Shown here: one piece after another, positions 9,933 through 19,062 of the stretch
How positions within the stretch are numbered: the stretch's first letter is position 1
How the letters are laid out: each line of letters starts with the position of its first letter
Assembly (NCBI GenBank): GCA_965230565.1
Contig: CBDDLH010000016.1
Coordinates: forward strand, 1,550,001-1,614,000
Origin: BCD1 sp965230565
Lineage (GTDB): Bacteria; Bacteroidota; Bacteroidia; Chitinophagales; Saprospiraceae
DNA: 64,000 nt
Direction of reading: 5' to 3'
Program-made: the position numbers and the translations under genes
Notes under the pieces: model-generated
Database searches by the model: none
The model's input: the letters and a program-made list of their open reading frames with translations, nothing else
Told to the model about the DNA's origin: nothing

Positions 9933-9969
9933 CATCAAATGACCAAATGGGTATTTGATGCCAATTTTT
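9933..9969 (+). terminator. Hairpin with short T-run upstream of the DUF4861 gene
   Basis: CATCAAAT and ATTTGATG (9933-9940 and 9953-9960) form an 8-bp stem that can extend inward through ACC/GGT. It is followed by CCAATTTTT. It ends 10 bp before the next ATG, so it could terminate readthrough from kduD and the isomerase gene, act as an attenuator, or fold in the leader of the DUF4861 mRNA. Confidence 0.4.
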
Positions 9970-9978
9970 CCTTTAATC

Positions 9979-11250
9979 ATGAAAAAAACACCTTATTCGT
10001 TTTTTATTCTTATTGCTCTGTTTCTGATCAGTTGCAATAACAGTTCACAAAACAATGATTCCGCTTTTCGCGAACTGATCTTTCAACTCAAAAATCCCAC
10101 GGATTTGGATTTGGATCTCCAGACCATTTCCCTCGACCCTGAATTCATCCTTAATCAAAGGCCGGATATCAATTGGACAGCTGCAGGATTTTATTCAGAT
10201 GGCTCTGTATCATTTGAATACACCGGATTTCAGGATGGGACACCGGATGAAATACTCTTGTTTTTGGAATTTAAAGCAGGTGAAGAAAAGACCATAACCT
10301 TTAAGGAAACAAAAGAGAAACTTCCCGGCATTTCCAAAAAAACACAAGCGGAGATTTCCATTAAACAAGGAGGAAAATGGGAAGAGAACAAATACATAGG
10401 AGGAGATTTTGTCAACGTACCTTCCCTTAGAGTACCGGATGAGCATACGGATCATTCTGAATATATCCGCTATGAAGGTCCGGGCTGGGAATCTGACAAA
10501 GTTGGTTATCGGTTTTACCTCGACTGGAGAAATGCGGTCGATATTTTTGGTAAAGAAACACCTGAAATGGTTCTGCAGGGAGTTGGATTGGACGGCTTCG
10601 ACGCTTATCATGAACCCTCAGACTGGGGCATGGATATTTTAAAAGTCGGGGAATCCCTGGGCATCGGATCCATTGGATACTGGGATGGTGCCAAAGCTTT
10701 AAGAGTAGCTGAAACGGACTCAATAACCTGCGATATTGTAGAAAACGGGAACCTCCGGTCAAAGATCAGAACCATCTACTCAGGATGGGAGATTGCAGAA
10801 GGCAAAACCACCCTGACTTCTAATTTAACTATAAATGCAGGAAGCCGACTGACCAAACACGATATTAGTTTAAGTAACCCACTGGACAATATTTGTACAG
10901 GAATAGTCAAACATGAAAAAGCTAAGTTCTTTTCAAAAGACACTGCGGATGAATCCTCATGGGGCTATATCGCGAACTATGGCCAACAATCCCTTAATAA
11001 TGACAACCTGGGCATGGCCATCCTTTTCAAAAAGAGCGAACTCCTGGAAATTACCGAAGACGAGCACAGCCATGTTATCGTATTAAACCCAACAGACAAA
11101 CAAATTTCTTATTACTTCCTTGCTGCATGGGAAAAGGAACCGGAAGGCATTAGAAATGAAGAAGAATTCCTCGGTTGGCTTGATGAAGTTGTACAAAACC
11201 TGGATAACCCAATCACTTTGAATAGTGAGGTTAAACAAAAAATTAATTAA
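9979..11250 (+). CDS. DUF4861-like lipoprotein
   Basis: The preferred start is the ATG at 9979 (MKKTPYSFF), giving 423 residues with a lipobox, ALFLISC, so it is a predicted lipoprotein. An earlier in-frame start at 9955 would spoil the signal peptide. The body has the DUF4861 look: GPGWESDKVGYRFYLDWRN, IFGKETPEMVLQGVG, YHEPSDWGMDILKVG, LGIGSIGYWDG and a C-terminal YYFLAAWEKEPEGI. In my experience this family sits in polysaccharide loci of Bacteroidota; its activity is not known to me. The position between a uronate isomerase and uxaC suggests a role in handling uronate-containing oligosaccharides at the envelope. Confidence 0.75.
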   Translation: MKKTPYSFFILIALFLISCNNSSQNNDSAFRELIFQLKNPTDLDLDLQTISLDPEFILNQRPDINWTAAGFYSDGSVSFEYTGFQDGTPDEILLFLEFKAGEEKTITFKETKEKLPGISKKTQAEISIKQGGKWEENKYIGGDFVNVPSLRVPDEHTDHSEYIRYEGPGWESDKVGYRFYLDWRNAVDIFGKETPEMVLQGVGLDGFDAYHEPSDWGMDILKVGESLGIGSIGYWDGAKALRVAETDSITCDIVENGNLRSKIRTIYSGWEIAEGKTTLTSNLTINAGSRLTKHDISLSNPLDNICTGIVKHEKAKFFSKDTADESSWGYIANYGQQSLNNDNLGMAILFKKSELLEITEDEHSHVIVLNPTDKQISYYFLAAWEKEPEGIRNEEEFLGWLDEVVQNLDNPITLNSEVKQKIN

Positions 11251-11390
11251 TCCGGGCGTTTATCAATTTATCTATTTTTAGCTTATACTGACTAGTTTGG
11301 GAGTTGTAAAAAAATTGAAAAAATTCAATTAAAATTTCTGGTAGTTTTAAGGTTAAACTTAATATTTTACCTAAGTTGTCGCTGTTTTGA

Positions 11391-11402
11391 AATCGATTGT
11401 GT
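11391..11402. promoter_or_regulatory. Second copy of the LacI-like operator half, upstream of uxaC
   Basis: AATCGATTGTGT is identical to the reverse complement of 6816-6827 in the lacI/GH67 divergent region, including the central CG. The other half here is degenerate (AAA in place of CAC). It lies 34 bp before the uxaC ATG, where a repressor could block transcription of the uxaC-kdgK-eda-TRAP-uxaAB run. The functional link is inference from the shared 12-mer. Confidence 0.5.
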
Positions 11403-11436
11403 ATTATTCAAAACTTGCGTAAAAACAAAACCAAAC

Positions 11437-12840
11437 ATGCAAATCAAACCATTCTTAGACGACAACTTCCTGTTGGAAAATTCAACGGCAGAACAGCTAT
11501 ACCATGATTTTGCAAAAGACCTGCCTATCATCGACTATCATTGCCACCTGCCACCTGATGAAATTGCTTCCAACCATAACTTTGAAAATCTGACTAAAAT
11601 ATGGCTGGACGGCGATCATTATAAATGGAGAGCCATGAGAACCTTTGGTATTCCCGAAGCTTTCATTACAGGAAAAGAAGATGACCGGGAAAAATTCAGA
11701 CAATGGGCCAAAACAGTTCCTTTTACCATTCGTAATCCGCTTTATCATTGGACACACCTTGAACTTAAAAACTATTTCGGTGTAACGGATCTCTTAAATG
11801 AATCCTCGGCAGATGTCATTTACGACAAGTGTACTGACCTGTTGAATACCCCGGAATATTCCACCCAAAACATCATCAAAAAAATGAATGTGGAAGTGGT
11901 TTGTACAACCGACGACCCGGTGGATGACCTCAGGTCGCATAAACAATTAGGAGAGCAGGACAGAGGATTTAAAGTACTGCCTGCATTCAGGCCTGATAAA
12001 GCAATCTTCATAGACACACAAAGCTGGAACGATTATATTGATGAACTTGTAGCTGTTACTTCCATTTCCATCGATTCTTTCGAAGATCTTTTGGAAGCAT
12101 TACAATCCCGGATAAACTATTTCCATGACAATGGCTGCAGATTATCCGATCACGGGCTGGAACAGGTTTATGCAGTTCCTTTCACGAATGCCAGTGTGAA
12201 TAATACGCTGCAAAAGAGGCGCTCCGGACAGACTATTTCAGCAGCAGAAATGGAAGAATTCCAGTCGGCAATGTTGTACCATCTCGGAATTATGTATGCT
12301 GATAAAGGATGGGTAATGCAGTTGCATTTAGGTGCACTTCGCAATAACAGCAGTCGCATGATGCGCACCCTGGGACCGGACACCGGTTTTGACAGTATTG
12401 GTGATTTCCCACAGGCAAGCGCTTTATCCACCTTTTTGAATAAACTTGATGAGGAGGATAAACTTCCTAAAACGATTTTATACAACCTGAACCCAAGAGA
12501 TAATGAAGTCATGGCTACCATGATCGGTAACTTCAATGATGGTTCGGTTCGGGGAAAAATGCAGTTTGGCTCCTCCTGGTGGTTCCTGGATCAAAAAGAT
12601 GGAATGACCAAACAAATGAATGCCTTGTCCAATATGGGTTTGCTAAGCTGCTTTATCGGAATGCTCACGGATAGCCGCAGCTTCCTTTCTTACCCCAGAC
12701 ATGAATATTTCCGTCGGCTTTTGTGTAACCTGATCGGCAAAGATGTTCACAACGGCGAGCTACCCAATGACATAGCTCTTCTGGGAGGCATCGTACAGGA
12801 TATTTGTTACAACAATGCGAAATCCTATTTCGAATTCTAA
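11437..12840 (+). CDS. uxaC: Uronate isomerase (glucuronate/galacturonate isomerase)
   Basis: A 467-residue protein of typical UxaC length. It has the amidohydrolase-fold metal motif DYHCHLPP (His35, His37), FGIPEAFITG, VCTTDDPVDDL, MQLHLGALRNNSSRM, GPDTGFDSIGD, LYNLNPRDNE and FGSSWWFLDQKDGM, all characteristic of the family. It converts D-glucuronate to D-fructuronate and D-galacturonate to D-tagaturonate in the cytoplasm. It is the first gene of a tight rightward run and has a candidate regulator site just upstream. kdgK starts 14 bp after its stop. Confidence 0.97.
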   Translation: MQIKPFLDDNFLLENSTAEQLYHDFAKDLPIIDYHCHLPPDEIASNHNFENLTKIWLDGDHYKWRAMRTFGIPEAFITGKEDDREKFRQWAKTVPFTIRNPLYHWTHLELKNYFGVTDLLNESSADVIYDKCTDLLNTPEYSTQNIIKKMNVEVVCTTDDPVDDLRSHKQLGEQDRGFKVLPAFRPDKAIFIDTQSWNDYIDELVAVTSISIDSFEDLLEALQSRINYFHDNGCRLSDHGLEQVYAVPFTNASVNNTLQKRRSGQTISAAEMEEFQSAMLYHLGIMYADKGWVMQLHLGALRNNSSRMMRTLGPDTGFDSIGDFPQASALSTFLNKLDEEDKLPKTILYNLNPRDNEVMATMIGNFNDGSVRGKMQFGSSWWFLDQKDGMTKQMNALSNMGLLSCFIGMLTDSRSFLSYPRHEYFRRLLCNLIGKDVHNGELPNDIALLGGIVQDICYNNAKSYFEF

Positions 12841-12854
12841 AGCATAAACGAATA

Positions 12855-13892
12855 ATGAAAAAAATAGTAACCTTCGGAGAGATAATGCTTCGCCTGACAC
12901 CTCCCGGATTCAAACGCTTCAGTCAGGCGAGTTCTTTTGAAGTTATTTACGGAGGTGGAGAAAGCAACGTCGCTGTTTCTCTTGCTAATTACGGTTTACC
13001 TGTGGAGTTCGTGAGCCGTTTACCTGAAAACGATATCGGTGAATGCGCACTGATGGCTTTGCGTGGCCGGAACGTAGGCACTCAGCATATTGCCCGTGGT
13101 GGGGAGAGGCTCGGAATTTACTTCCTGGAAATGGGGGCCGTCAGCCGGGGCAGTAAGGTTGTCTATGATCGCGCACATTCAGGCATGGCCAGTATCGAAG
13201 CCGGTATGATTGATTGGGAAGCTGTTTTTGAAGACGCTTCATGGTTTCACTGGACAGGCATTACCCCTGCAATTTCCCAGGGTGCAGCCGATGCTTGTCT
13301 CGAAGCCATACAAACAGCCAACAAAATGGGTGTAACCGTATCCACGGATCTGAACTACCGCAAAAATCTCTGGAAATACGGAAAAGCTCCCGGAGAGATC
13401 ATGCCTGCTTTGGTAGAAGGTTGTGATATTATTTTAGGCAATGAAGAAGATGCCGAAAAACACTTTGGGCTCCACCCTGAAAATGTGGATGTTACCAAAG
13501 GAGGCTCAGTAGAAGGAGAAGCTTACCTATCCGTGCTCAAACAACTGATGGAAAGATTTCCGAGAGCCAAAAAGGTCATTACCACGCTGAGAGGAAGCAT
13601 CTCGGCCTCTCACAATACATGGTCAGGCGTCCTTTACGATGGCACTACCCTATTTGAAGCTCCTACTTACCAGATCACCCACATCGTTGACCGGGTTGGT
13701 GGAGGCGACAGCTTCATGGCGGGATTAATCTACGGATTACTTACATACCCGGATGATGATCAAAAAGCTTTGAATTTTGCCGTTGCTGCATCCTGTCTGA
13801 AACACACCATTTACGGCGATGCCAATCTGGTGACAGTCAAAGAGGTGGAAACACTGATGGGTGGCGATGCCAGCGGTAGAGTATCAAGATAA
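12855..13892 (+). CDS. kdgK: 2-keto-3-deoxygluconate kinase (PfkB family)
   Basis: Starting at the ATG at 12855, the protein has 345 residues; an upstream in-frame start overlaps uxaC and is rejected. PfkB/ribokinase marks are VTFGEIMLRLTPPG at the N-terminus, YGGGESNVAVSLANYG, FHWTGITPA, STDLNYRKNLW and the ATP/catalytic motif VGGGDSFMAG with Asp285. It phosphorylates KDG, formed by UxaA and KduD, to KDPG, which the next gene cleaves. Identity is supported by both sequence and pathway position. Confidence 0.94.
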   Translation: MKKIVTFGEIMLRLTPPGFKRFSQASSFEVIYGGGESNVAVSLANYGLPVEFVSRLPENDIGECALMALRGRNVGTQHIARGGERLGIYFLEMGAVSRGSKVVYDRAHSGMASIEAGMIDWEAVFEDASWFHWTGITPAISQGAADACLEAIQTANKMGVTVSTDLNYRKNLWKYGKAPGEIMPALVEGCDIILGNEEDAEKHFGLHPENVDVTKGGSVEGEAYLSVLKQLMERFPRAKKVITTLRGSISASHNTWSGVLYDGTTLFEAPTYQITHIVDRVGGGDSFMAGLIYGLLTYPDDDQKALNFAVAASCLKHTIYGDANLVTVKEVETLMGGDASGRVSR

Positions 13893-13918
13893 TTAAAGAA
13901 CTTATTTTAATCTGAACA

Positions 13919-14588
13919 ATGGCTAGATTTTCTAGGATACAAGTAGCTCAAACCATGTCAGAACAAGGCATGGTCCCCCTTTTTTATCATCCTGATATTG
14001 AATTAGGTAAGGAAGTACTCAGAGCCTGCTATAAAGGAGGCGCGCGTTTATTGGAATTCACCAATCGCGGGGATTATGCTCATGAGGTTTTTCAGGGAGC
14101 TCAACAAATTTTGTGAACAGGAACTGCCGGAAATGATTATGGGCGTTGGCTCGGTCACAGATGGTGGTACTGCTTCCCTTTATCTTCAGCTGGGGGCCAA
14201 TTTCGTAGTTACCCCGGTGCTTAGAGAGGATATTGCGGTGGTCTGTAATCGCAAAAAAGTATTGTGGTCTCCCGGCTGTGGAACCCTTACGGAAATATGC
14301 AGAGCCGAAGAACTGGGTTGTGAAATTGTAAAACTATTCCCCGGTGGCACATATGGTCCGGGTTTTGTCAAAGCCATTAAAGGCCCGCAACCGTGGACTT
14401 CGATAATGCCTACTGGAGGAGTTTCACCAACAGAGGAAAACCTCAAAGCCTGGTTTGATGCAGGGGTGACTTGCGTGGGCATGGGCTCGAAACTGATTTC
14501 CGGGGATATTTTAAAGAACAGAGCTTTTGATGAACTGGAAAAAACAGTAAAACAGGCTTTGGCATTGATTCAAAAATTAAAATCCTAA
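13919..14588 (+). pseudogene. eda: KDPG aldolase, frameshifted as assembled
   Basis: The first frame (from 13919, MARFSRIQVAQTM ... RLLEFTNRGDYAHEVF) runs into a TGA at 14114. The correct sequence continues one frame over as RELNKFCEQELPEMIMGVGSV to 14588. Removing one T from the TTTTT run at 14088-14092 restores one protein of about 222 residues, the usual length. Class I aldolase motifs are intact: VGSVTDGGTA, VVTPVL, WSPGCGTLTEI, EIVKLFPGG (Schiff-base Lys) and IMPTGGVSPTEENL. The enzyme splits KDPG into pyruvate and glyceraldehyde-3-phosphate. It is flanked by kdgK and dctP with gaps of 26 and 2 bp. A broken eda would block the whole pathway, so an indel error is the more likely reading. 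Confidence 0.9.
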
Positions 14589-14590
14589 AT

Positions 14591-15562
14591 ATGACGATCA
14601 AATATCTCCCGCTGTTATTGTGGCTGATTCTTCTGGGTGGTTGTACGGAACTATCGGACACCACTTCCCTTAAGTTGGCTCATAGTCTGGACACCAAACA
14701 CCCGGTGCACCTGGGAATGGAGTTTATGGCTGAAAAGGTATATGAAAAGTCCGAAGGCAAGATGCAGATTGAAATTTATCCCAGTCAGCAATTGGGAACG
14801 GAAAGACAATGCCTGGAGCTGTTACAGATCGGAAGTCTGGCCATGACAAAGGTTTCTGCTGCAGTTATGGAAAACTTCGCCCCTAACATTCAGGTGTTCA
14901 GTATTCCTTATATCTTCCGTGATCGTGAGCATAACTTCAAGGTGCTGGATGGAGAAATTGGGAAAAGACTTTTAGAGCAAAGTCAAGATTTCAGGCTTAG
15001 GGGACTTACCTATTTTGATGCCGGCCTACGATCCTTTTATTCCAAAGAACCCATCAGGTCACCGGAAGATCTGCAAGATAAGAAGATCAGGGTGCAGGAG
15101 AGTGTGACAGCCATGAACCTGGTTCGTTATCTCGGCGGGGCCCCTACCCCTATTTCATGGGGTGAACTTTACACTGCCTTACAACAAGGCGTAGTAGACG
15201 GAGCTGAAAACAATCCTCCCAGTTTTTATTTGTCACGTCACTACGAGGTTTGTAAATATTACACGCTCAATGAACATACTGCCGTACCGGATATTCTGGT
15301 CATTGGAACAGAAGCCTGGAAGGGATTGACCACTCAGGAACAACAATGGCTTCAGGAAGCCGCTGACGAAGCTAAGATCTACCAAAGGGAACTGTGGCGA
15401 AAAGCCGAACAGGAAGCTCTCGATGCCGTTCAGGCTGCCGGAGTGGAAATCATACGCCCCGATAAAACCCCTTTTTCAGACATGACCAAATCCATGTTTG
15501 AGACCTACAGGGACCAGCCGGAGAAATATGAACTGATTCAACAAATACGGGCGGTGAAATAA
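14591..15562 (+). CDS. dctP: TRAP transporter solute-binding protein DctP, lipoprotein type
   Basis: A 323-residue DctP-family protein. Marks are KLAHSLDTKHPVHLGMEFMA, IYPSQQLGTERQCLELLQIG, IPYIFRDREH, DAGLRSFYSKEPI, KKIRVQES, GAPTPISWGELYTALQQGVVDGAENNP (split here across conserved segments) and YYTLNEHT. TRAP binding proteins capture organic acids, and the arginine and asparagine positions that bind a carboxylate are in these segments. The N-terminus has a lipobox (LLGGC, Cys18), so it is probably membrane-anchored rather than freely periplasmic. Its place between eda and uxaA points to hexuronate uptake. It starts 2 bp after the eda stop. Confidence 0.92.
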   Translation: MTIKYLPLLLWLILLGGCTELSDTTSLKLAHSLDTKHPVHLGMEFMAEKVYEKSEGKMQIEIYPSQQLGTERQCLELLQIGSLAMTKVSAAVMENFAPNIQVFSIPYIFRDREHNFKVLDGEIGKRLLEQSQDFRLRGLTYFDAGLRSFYSKEPIRSPEDLQDKKIRVQESVTAMNLVRYLGGAPTPISWGELYTALQQGVVDGAENNPPSFYLSRHYEVCKYYTLNEHTAVPDILVIGTEAWKGLTTQEQQWLQEAADEAKIYQRELWRKAEQEALDAVQAAGVEIIRPDKTPFSDMTKSMFETYRDQPEKYELIQQIRAVK

Positions 15563-15574
15563 AAAATATCAAAA

Positions 15575-16048
15575 ATGAAAAAAACAATTGACAAATACCT
15601 GGGTATATTTTTGGCATTCCTCATGATGGTGATGACCCTGGATGTATTGTGGGGCGTATTTACGCGTTATGCGATGGGCAGCCAGGCAGACTGGTCTGAG
15701 GAGCTTGCACGATTTCTGCTCATCTGGATCGGTATTCTTGGTGCAGGGTATGCTGCCGGCCAAAAAATGCACCTGGCCATAGACCTTTTACAGCCAAAGC
15801 TCGGGAAAAAGCAGCAAGTGCGGTTGGTAGTCTTTATCAATTTGCTCATTATTTTATTCGCCTTTTTTGTGATGGTCATCGGAGGATCCAGGCTGATTTA
15901 TCTCACGCATACCCTCGGACAATTGTCCGCTGCACTCAGGGTGCCTCTGTCTTTGGTTTATATCGTTGTTCCGATCAGTGGATTGTTGGTGGTGTATTAT
16001 AAAATCGACGACCTGCTTGCCCTGAGGGCAAATGGACGACCTGATTAA
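15575..16048 (+). CDS. dctQ: TRAP transporter small membrane subunit DctQ
   Basis: A 157-residue protein with four predicted membrane segments: about 8-28, 48-65, 85-107 and 125-145. It has the DctQ features FTRYAMGSQADWSEELARFLLIWIG near the first loop (seen at residues 29-53) and AAGQKMHLAIDLL. It pairs with DctM to couple sodium gradient-driven uptake of the DctP-bound acid. It begins 12 bp after dctP and is followed by dctM after 45 bp. Confidence 0.92.
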   Translation: MKKTIDKYLGIFLAFLMMVMTLDVLWGVFTRYAMGSQADWSEELARFLLIWIGILGAGYAAGQKMHLAIDLLQPKLGKKQQVRLVVFINLLIILFAFFVMVIGGSRLIYLTHTLGQLSAALRVPLSLVYIVVPISGLLVVYYKIDDLLALRANGRPD

Positions 16049-16093
16049 TACCCAGCCAATTTCACTTCATTTCAAGATCTAGAAAAAAATAAC

Positions 16094-17380
16094 ATGGAAA
16101 TATTAATACTCGTATTGACTTTTGTAGTGCTTATCGCCATCGGAGTACCTATTGCCTGGAGTATCGGCTTGAGTAGCATTTTTACAATGCTCGTAAGTAT
16201 TCCGGCCTTGCCTGCTGTTACCACCGTTGCACAACGGATGGCTACCGGCCTGGATAGTTTTGCCCTTTTGGCAATCCCGTTTTTTGTATTGGCCGGTCAG
16301 ATCATGAGCCGGGGTGGTATTGCCCGACGGTTAATAGATTTTGCCAAAACGCTTGTAGGTTCTTTCCCCGGCGGTTTAGCCTATGTAAATATCATCGCAG
16401 CTATGTTGTTTGGAGCCATTTCCGGTTCTTCGGTAGCTGCTGCTTCTGCCCTTGGTAGTATGTTAGGGAAACGTATGGAAGAAGAAGGATATCCTAAGGA
16501 ATTTTCAGCAGCGGTCAATGTTACTTCGGCAACAACCGGCCTGGTGATTCCGCCGAGTAATATCCTCATCGTATATTCTCTGGCCAGTGGTGGCGTTTCT
16601 ATTGCCGCATTGTTCCTGGCAGGATATATTCCCGGGATTTTAACCGGGGCATTCCTCATGATCGTTGCCGCAGTCTGGGCGAAAAGGAAGGGTCTTGCAG
16701 TTGGTGAACGAAGTAAGCTCCGTGAAGTGATCAAAACATTTTTTGATGCTTTACCCAGCCTCTTGTTATTGGTAGTGGTGATTGGTGGAATTGTGGCCGG
16801 AATATTTACGGCAACGGAAGCTTCCGCAGTTGCTGTTTTGTACTGTCTTGCCCTGACTTTCATTTACAAGGAGATCACCTGGGGAGAAATCCCGTCCATC
16901 TTCCTTAATTCGGTTAAGACTACAGCCATCGTAATGTTGCTGATCGGTACCTCTATGAGTATGTCGTGGATCATGGCCTATGAAAATATTCCACAGAATA
17001 TTACCGAATTATTGCTTTCGGTTAGCGACAGCAAAATCATTATTTTGTTACTGATCAATCTTACCTTGTTGTTTGTTGGGATCTTTATGGATATGACACC
17101 GGCAGTATTGATCTTCACCCCAATATTTCTACCCGTCGTCACGGAGATGGGCATGGATCCGACCCACTTTGGAATCATTATGGTATTGAACCTTTGTATC
17201 GGGCTTTGTACGCCACCTGTTGGTTCTGTATTATTTATCGGAGTTGGGGTTGCCGGCACAACTATACAAAAAGTGATCAAACCGCTGTTACCGCTGTTTA
17301 TAGCCATGATCATTTCTTTGATAATTGTAACCTACGTGCCTGCCCTGAGTTTGTGGCTGCCGGGATTGTTTGGTTTATAA
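16094..17380 (+). CDS. dctM: TRAP transporter large membrane subunit DctM
   Basis: A 428-residue, very hydrophobic protein with about 12 predicted membrane segments. DctM signatures are AIPFFVLAGQIMSRGG, GAISGSSVAAASALGSM, GLVIPPSNILIVYSLASGG and GLCTPPVGSVLFIGVGVAG. It forms the transport channel with DctQ and should bring hexuronate into the cytoplasm for UxaC. Its stop is 12 bp before the uxaA ATG. Confidence 0.95.
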   Translation: MEILILVLTFVVLIAIGVPIAWSIGLSSIFTMLVSIPALPAVTTVAQRMATGLDSFALLAIPFFVLAGQIMSRGGIARRLIDFAKTLVGSFPGGLAYVNIIAAMLFGAISGSSVAAASALGSMLGKRMEEEGYPKEFSAAVNVTSATTGLVIPPSNILIVYSLASGGVSIAALFLAGYIPGILTGAFLMIVAAVWAKRKGLAVGERSKLREVIKTFFDALPSLLLLVVVIGGIVAGIFTATEASAVAVLYCLALTFIYKEITWGEIPSIFLNSVKTTAIVMLLIGTSMSMSWIMAYENIPQNITELLLSVSDSKIIILLLINLTLLFVGIFMDMTPAVLIFTPIFLPVVTEMGMDPTHFGIIMVLNLCIGLCTPPVGSVLFIGVGVAGTTIQKVIKPLLPLFIAMIISLIIVTYVPALSLWLPGLFGL

Positions 17381-17392
17381 AAGCTAATTTTA

Positions 17393-19045
17393 ATGAATAT
17401 AAAAGTTTTAAAGGTTCACCAAAAAGATGACCTCATTGTTGCCTTGCAGGATTTTTCCAAAGGAGAGGTTATTCATTTTGAAGGAAGAGACTACCTGTTG
17501 AAGGATGACATACCTGTGAAGCATAAATTTGCTGCACGCGATTTTGAGACCGGCGATCAAATAACCATGTATGGTGTAACCATCGGGAAAGCTCAAAAAA
17601 ACATCTCAGTTGGAGAAAGAATAAGCACTGAAAATGTCACCCATGCTTCCGGAAAATATTCAATCGGCAATCGATATACAGATTGGGAAATTCCGGATGT
17701 AACCAAATACAAAGAACGAACCTTTAACGGTTTTCATCGTCCGGATGGAAAGGTGGGTACCCGTAATTATTGGCTGGTCATCCCGCTGGTTTTTTGCGAA
17801 AATCGCAATATTCAGGTCATCCGGGATGCCATGTCTGAACAACTTGGCTACCTGACCGAGAAAGAATTTTCCATTGACGTGGATTCGCTGATTCAACAAT
17901 ATCAAAAAGGAGCGTCAGTAGAAGACATTCTTGAAACTGATATTTTAAAAACTCCGGAAACCATGCGCCACAACAGGGTTTTTCCTAATGTGGATGGCAT
18001 CAAATTCCTCACACACGACGGAGGCTGTGGCGGTATACGCCAGGATTCTGAAACCCTTTGCAGGTTATTGGCTGGTTACATCACACACAGTAATGTAGCA
18101 GGTGCCACTGTGTTGAGCCTTGGCTGCCAGAATGCACAGATTCCCATGCTGGAAGATGCGATCAGGGAGGTTGATCCCAACTTTAGAAAACCGCTTTACA
18201 TCCTTGAACAACAAAACAGCAGTTCAGAACGATCATTTATTGCCGAAGCCGTTAAAAAAACGTTTGCCGGGCTCATGCAGGCCAATACCATCCAAAGAAC
18301 TCCTGCTTCGATAAGGCATTTGACCCTTGGATTGGAATGTGGCGGATCTGATGGATTTTCAGGTATTTCCGCAAACCCTGCCCTGGGTTATACTTCCGAT
18401 CTCCTGGTGGCCCTGGGAGGAAAAACCATTCTTTCCGAATTTCCGGAATTAAATGGTGTCGAACAGGAGCTTATCAATAGGTGTACGGTTGAGGAAAATG
18501 CTCAGAAGTTCGCTCATATTATGCAGACCTATGCACAGCGAGCCGAAGAAGCAGGTTCCGGTTTTGATATGAATCCGTCCCCGGGCAATATCAAGGACGG
18601 ATTAATAACCGATGCTATGAAATCTGCAGGGGCTGCTAAAAAAGGCGGCACCTCCCCTGTTGTTGATGTGTTGGACTACACCGAACAAGCGACCCATGCA
18701 GGGTTGAATTTACTTTGCACTCCCGGAAATGATGTCGAAAGCACTACGGGCCTTGCCGGATCAGGTGCCAATTTGATCGTTTTCACCACAGGTCTTGGCA
18801 CTCCTACGGGTAATCCGGTGGCACCGACCATCAAAATGTCGTCTAATTCAGATCTCGCCAAAAGAATGGCTGATATCATAGATATTAATGCAGGCACCAT
18901 TATCTCCGGAGAAGACACTATTGAAAGTAAAGGAGAAGAACTCCTGGAATTATTAATTCAAATTGCCAACGGGGAGGAAATGACCAGCGCGGAAAGACTT
19001 GGTCAGGATGATTTTATCCCCTGGAAAAGAGGCGTATCATTATAA
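17393..19045 (+). CDS. uxaA: Altronate dehydratase
   Basis: A 550-residue full-length altronate dehydratase. It has an N-terminal SAF-like domain (to about residue 95) and a large catalytic domain with GFHRPDGKVGTRNYW, THDGGCGGIRQDS, LGCQNAQ, LGLECGGSDGFSGISANPALG, DMNPSPGNIKDG and GLNLLCTPGNDVESTTG. The conserved cysteines in these segments fit the family's iron site. It dehydrates D-altronate to KDG, the substrate of KdgK. It sits between dctM and uxaB. Mannonate dehydratase (UxuA) is a different fold and is not present in the window. Confidence 0.97.
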   Translation: MNIKVLKVHQKDDLIVALQDFSKGEVIHFEGRDYLLKDDIPVKHKFAARDFETGDQITMYGVTIGKAQKNISVGERISTENVTHASGKYSIGNRYTDWEIPDVTKYKERTFNGFHRPDGKVGTRNYWLVIPLVFCENRNIQVIRDAMSEQLGYLTEKEFSIDVDSLIQQYQKGASVEDILETDILKTPETMRHNRVFPNVDGIKFLTHDGGCGGIRQDSETLCRLLAGYITHSNVAGATVLSLGCQNAQIPMLEDAIREVDPNFRKPLYILEQQNSSSERSFIAEAVKKTFAGLMQANTIQRTPASIRHLTLGLECGGSDGFSGISANPALGYTSDLLVALGGKTILSEFPELNGVEQELINRCTVEENAQKFAHIMQTYAQRAEEAGSGFDMNPSPGNIKDGLITDAMKSAGAAKKGGTSPVVDVLDYTEQATHAGLNLLCTPGNDVESTTGLAGSGANLIVFTTGLGTPTGNPVAPTIKMSSNSDLAKRMADIIDINAGTIISGEDTIESKGEELLELLIQIANGEEMTSAERLGQDDFIPWKRGVSL

Positions 19046-19062
19046 AACGAAAAATCACTTTA

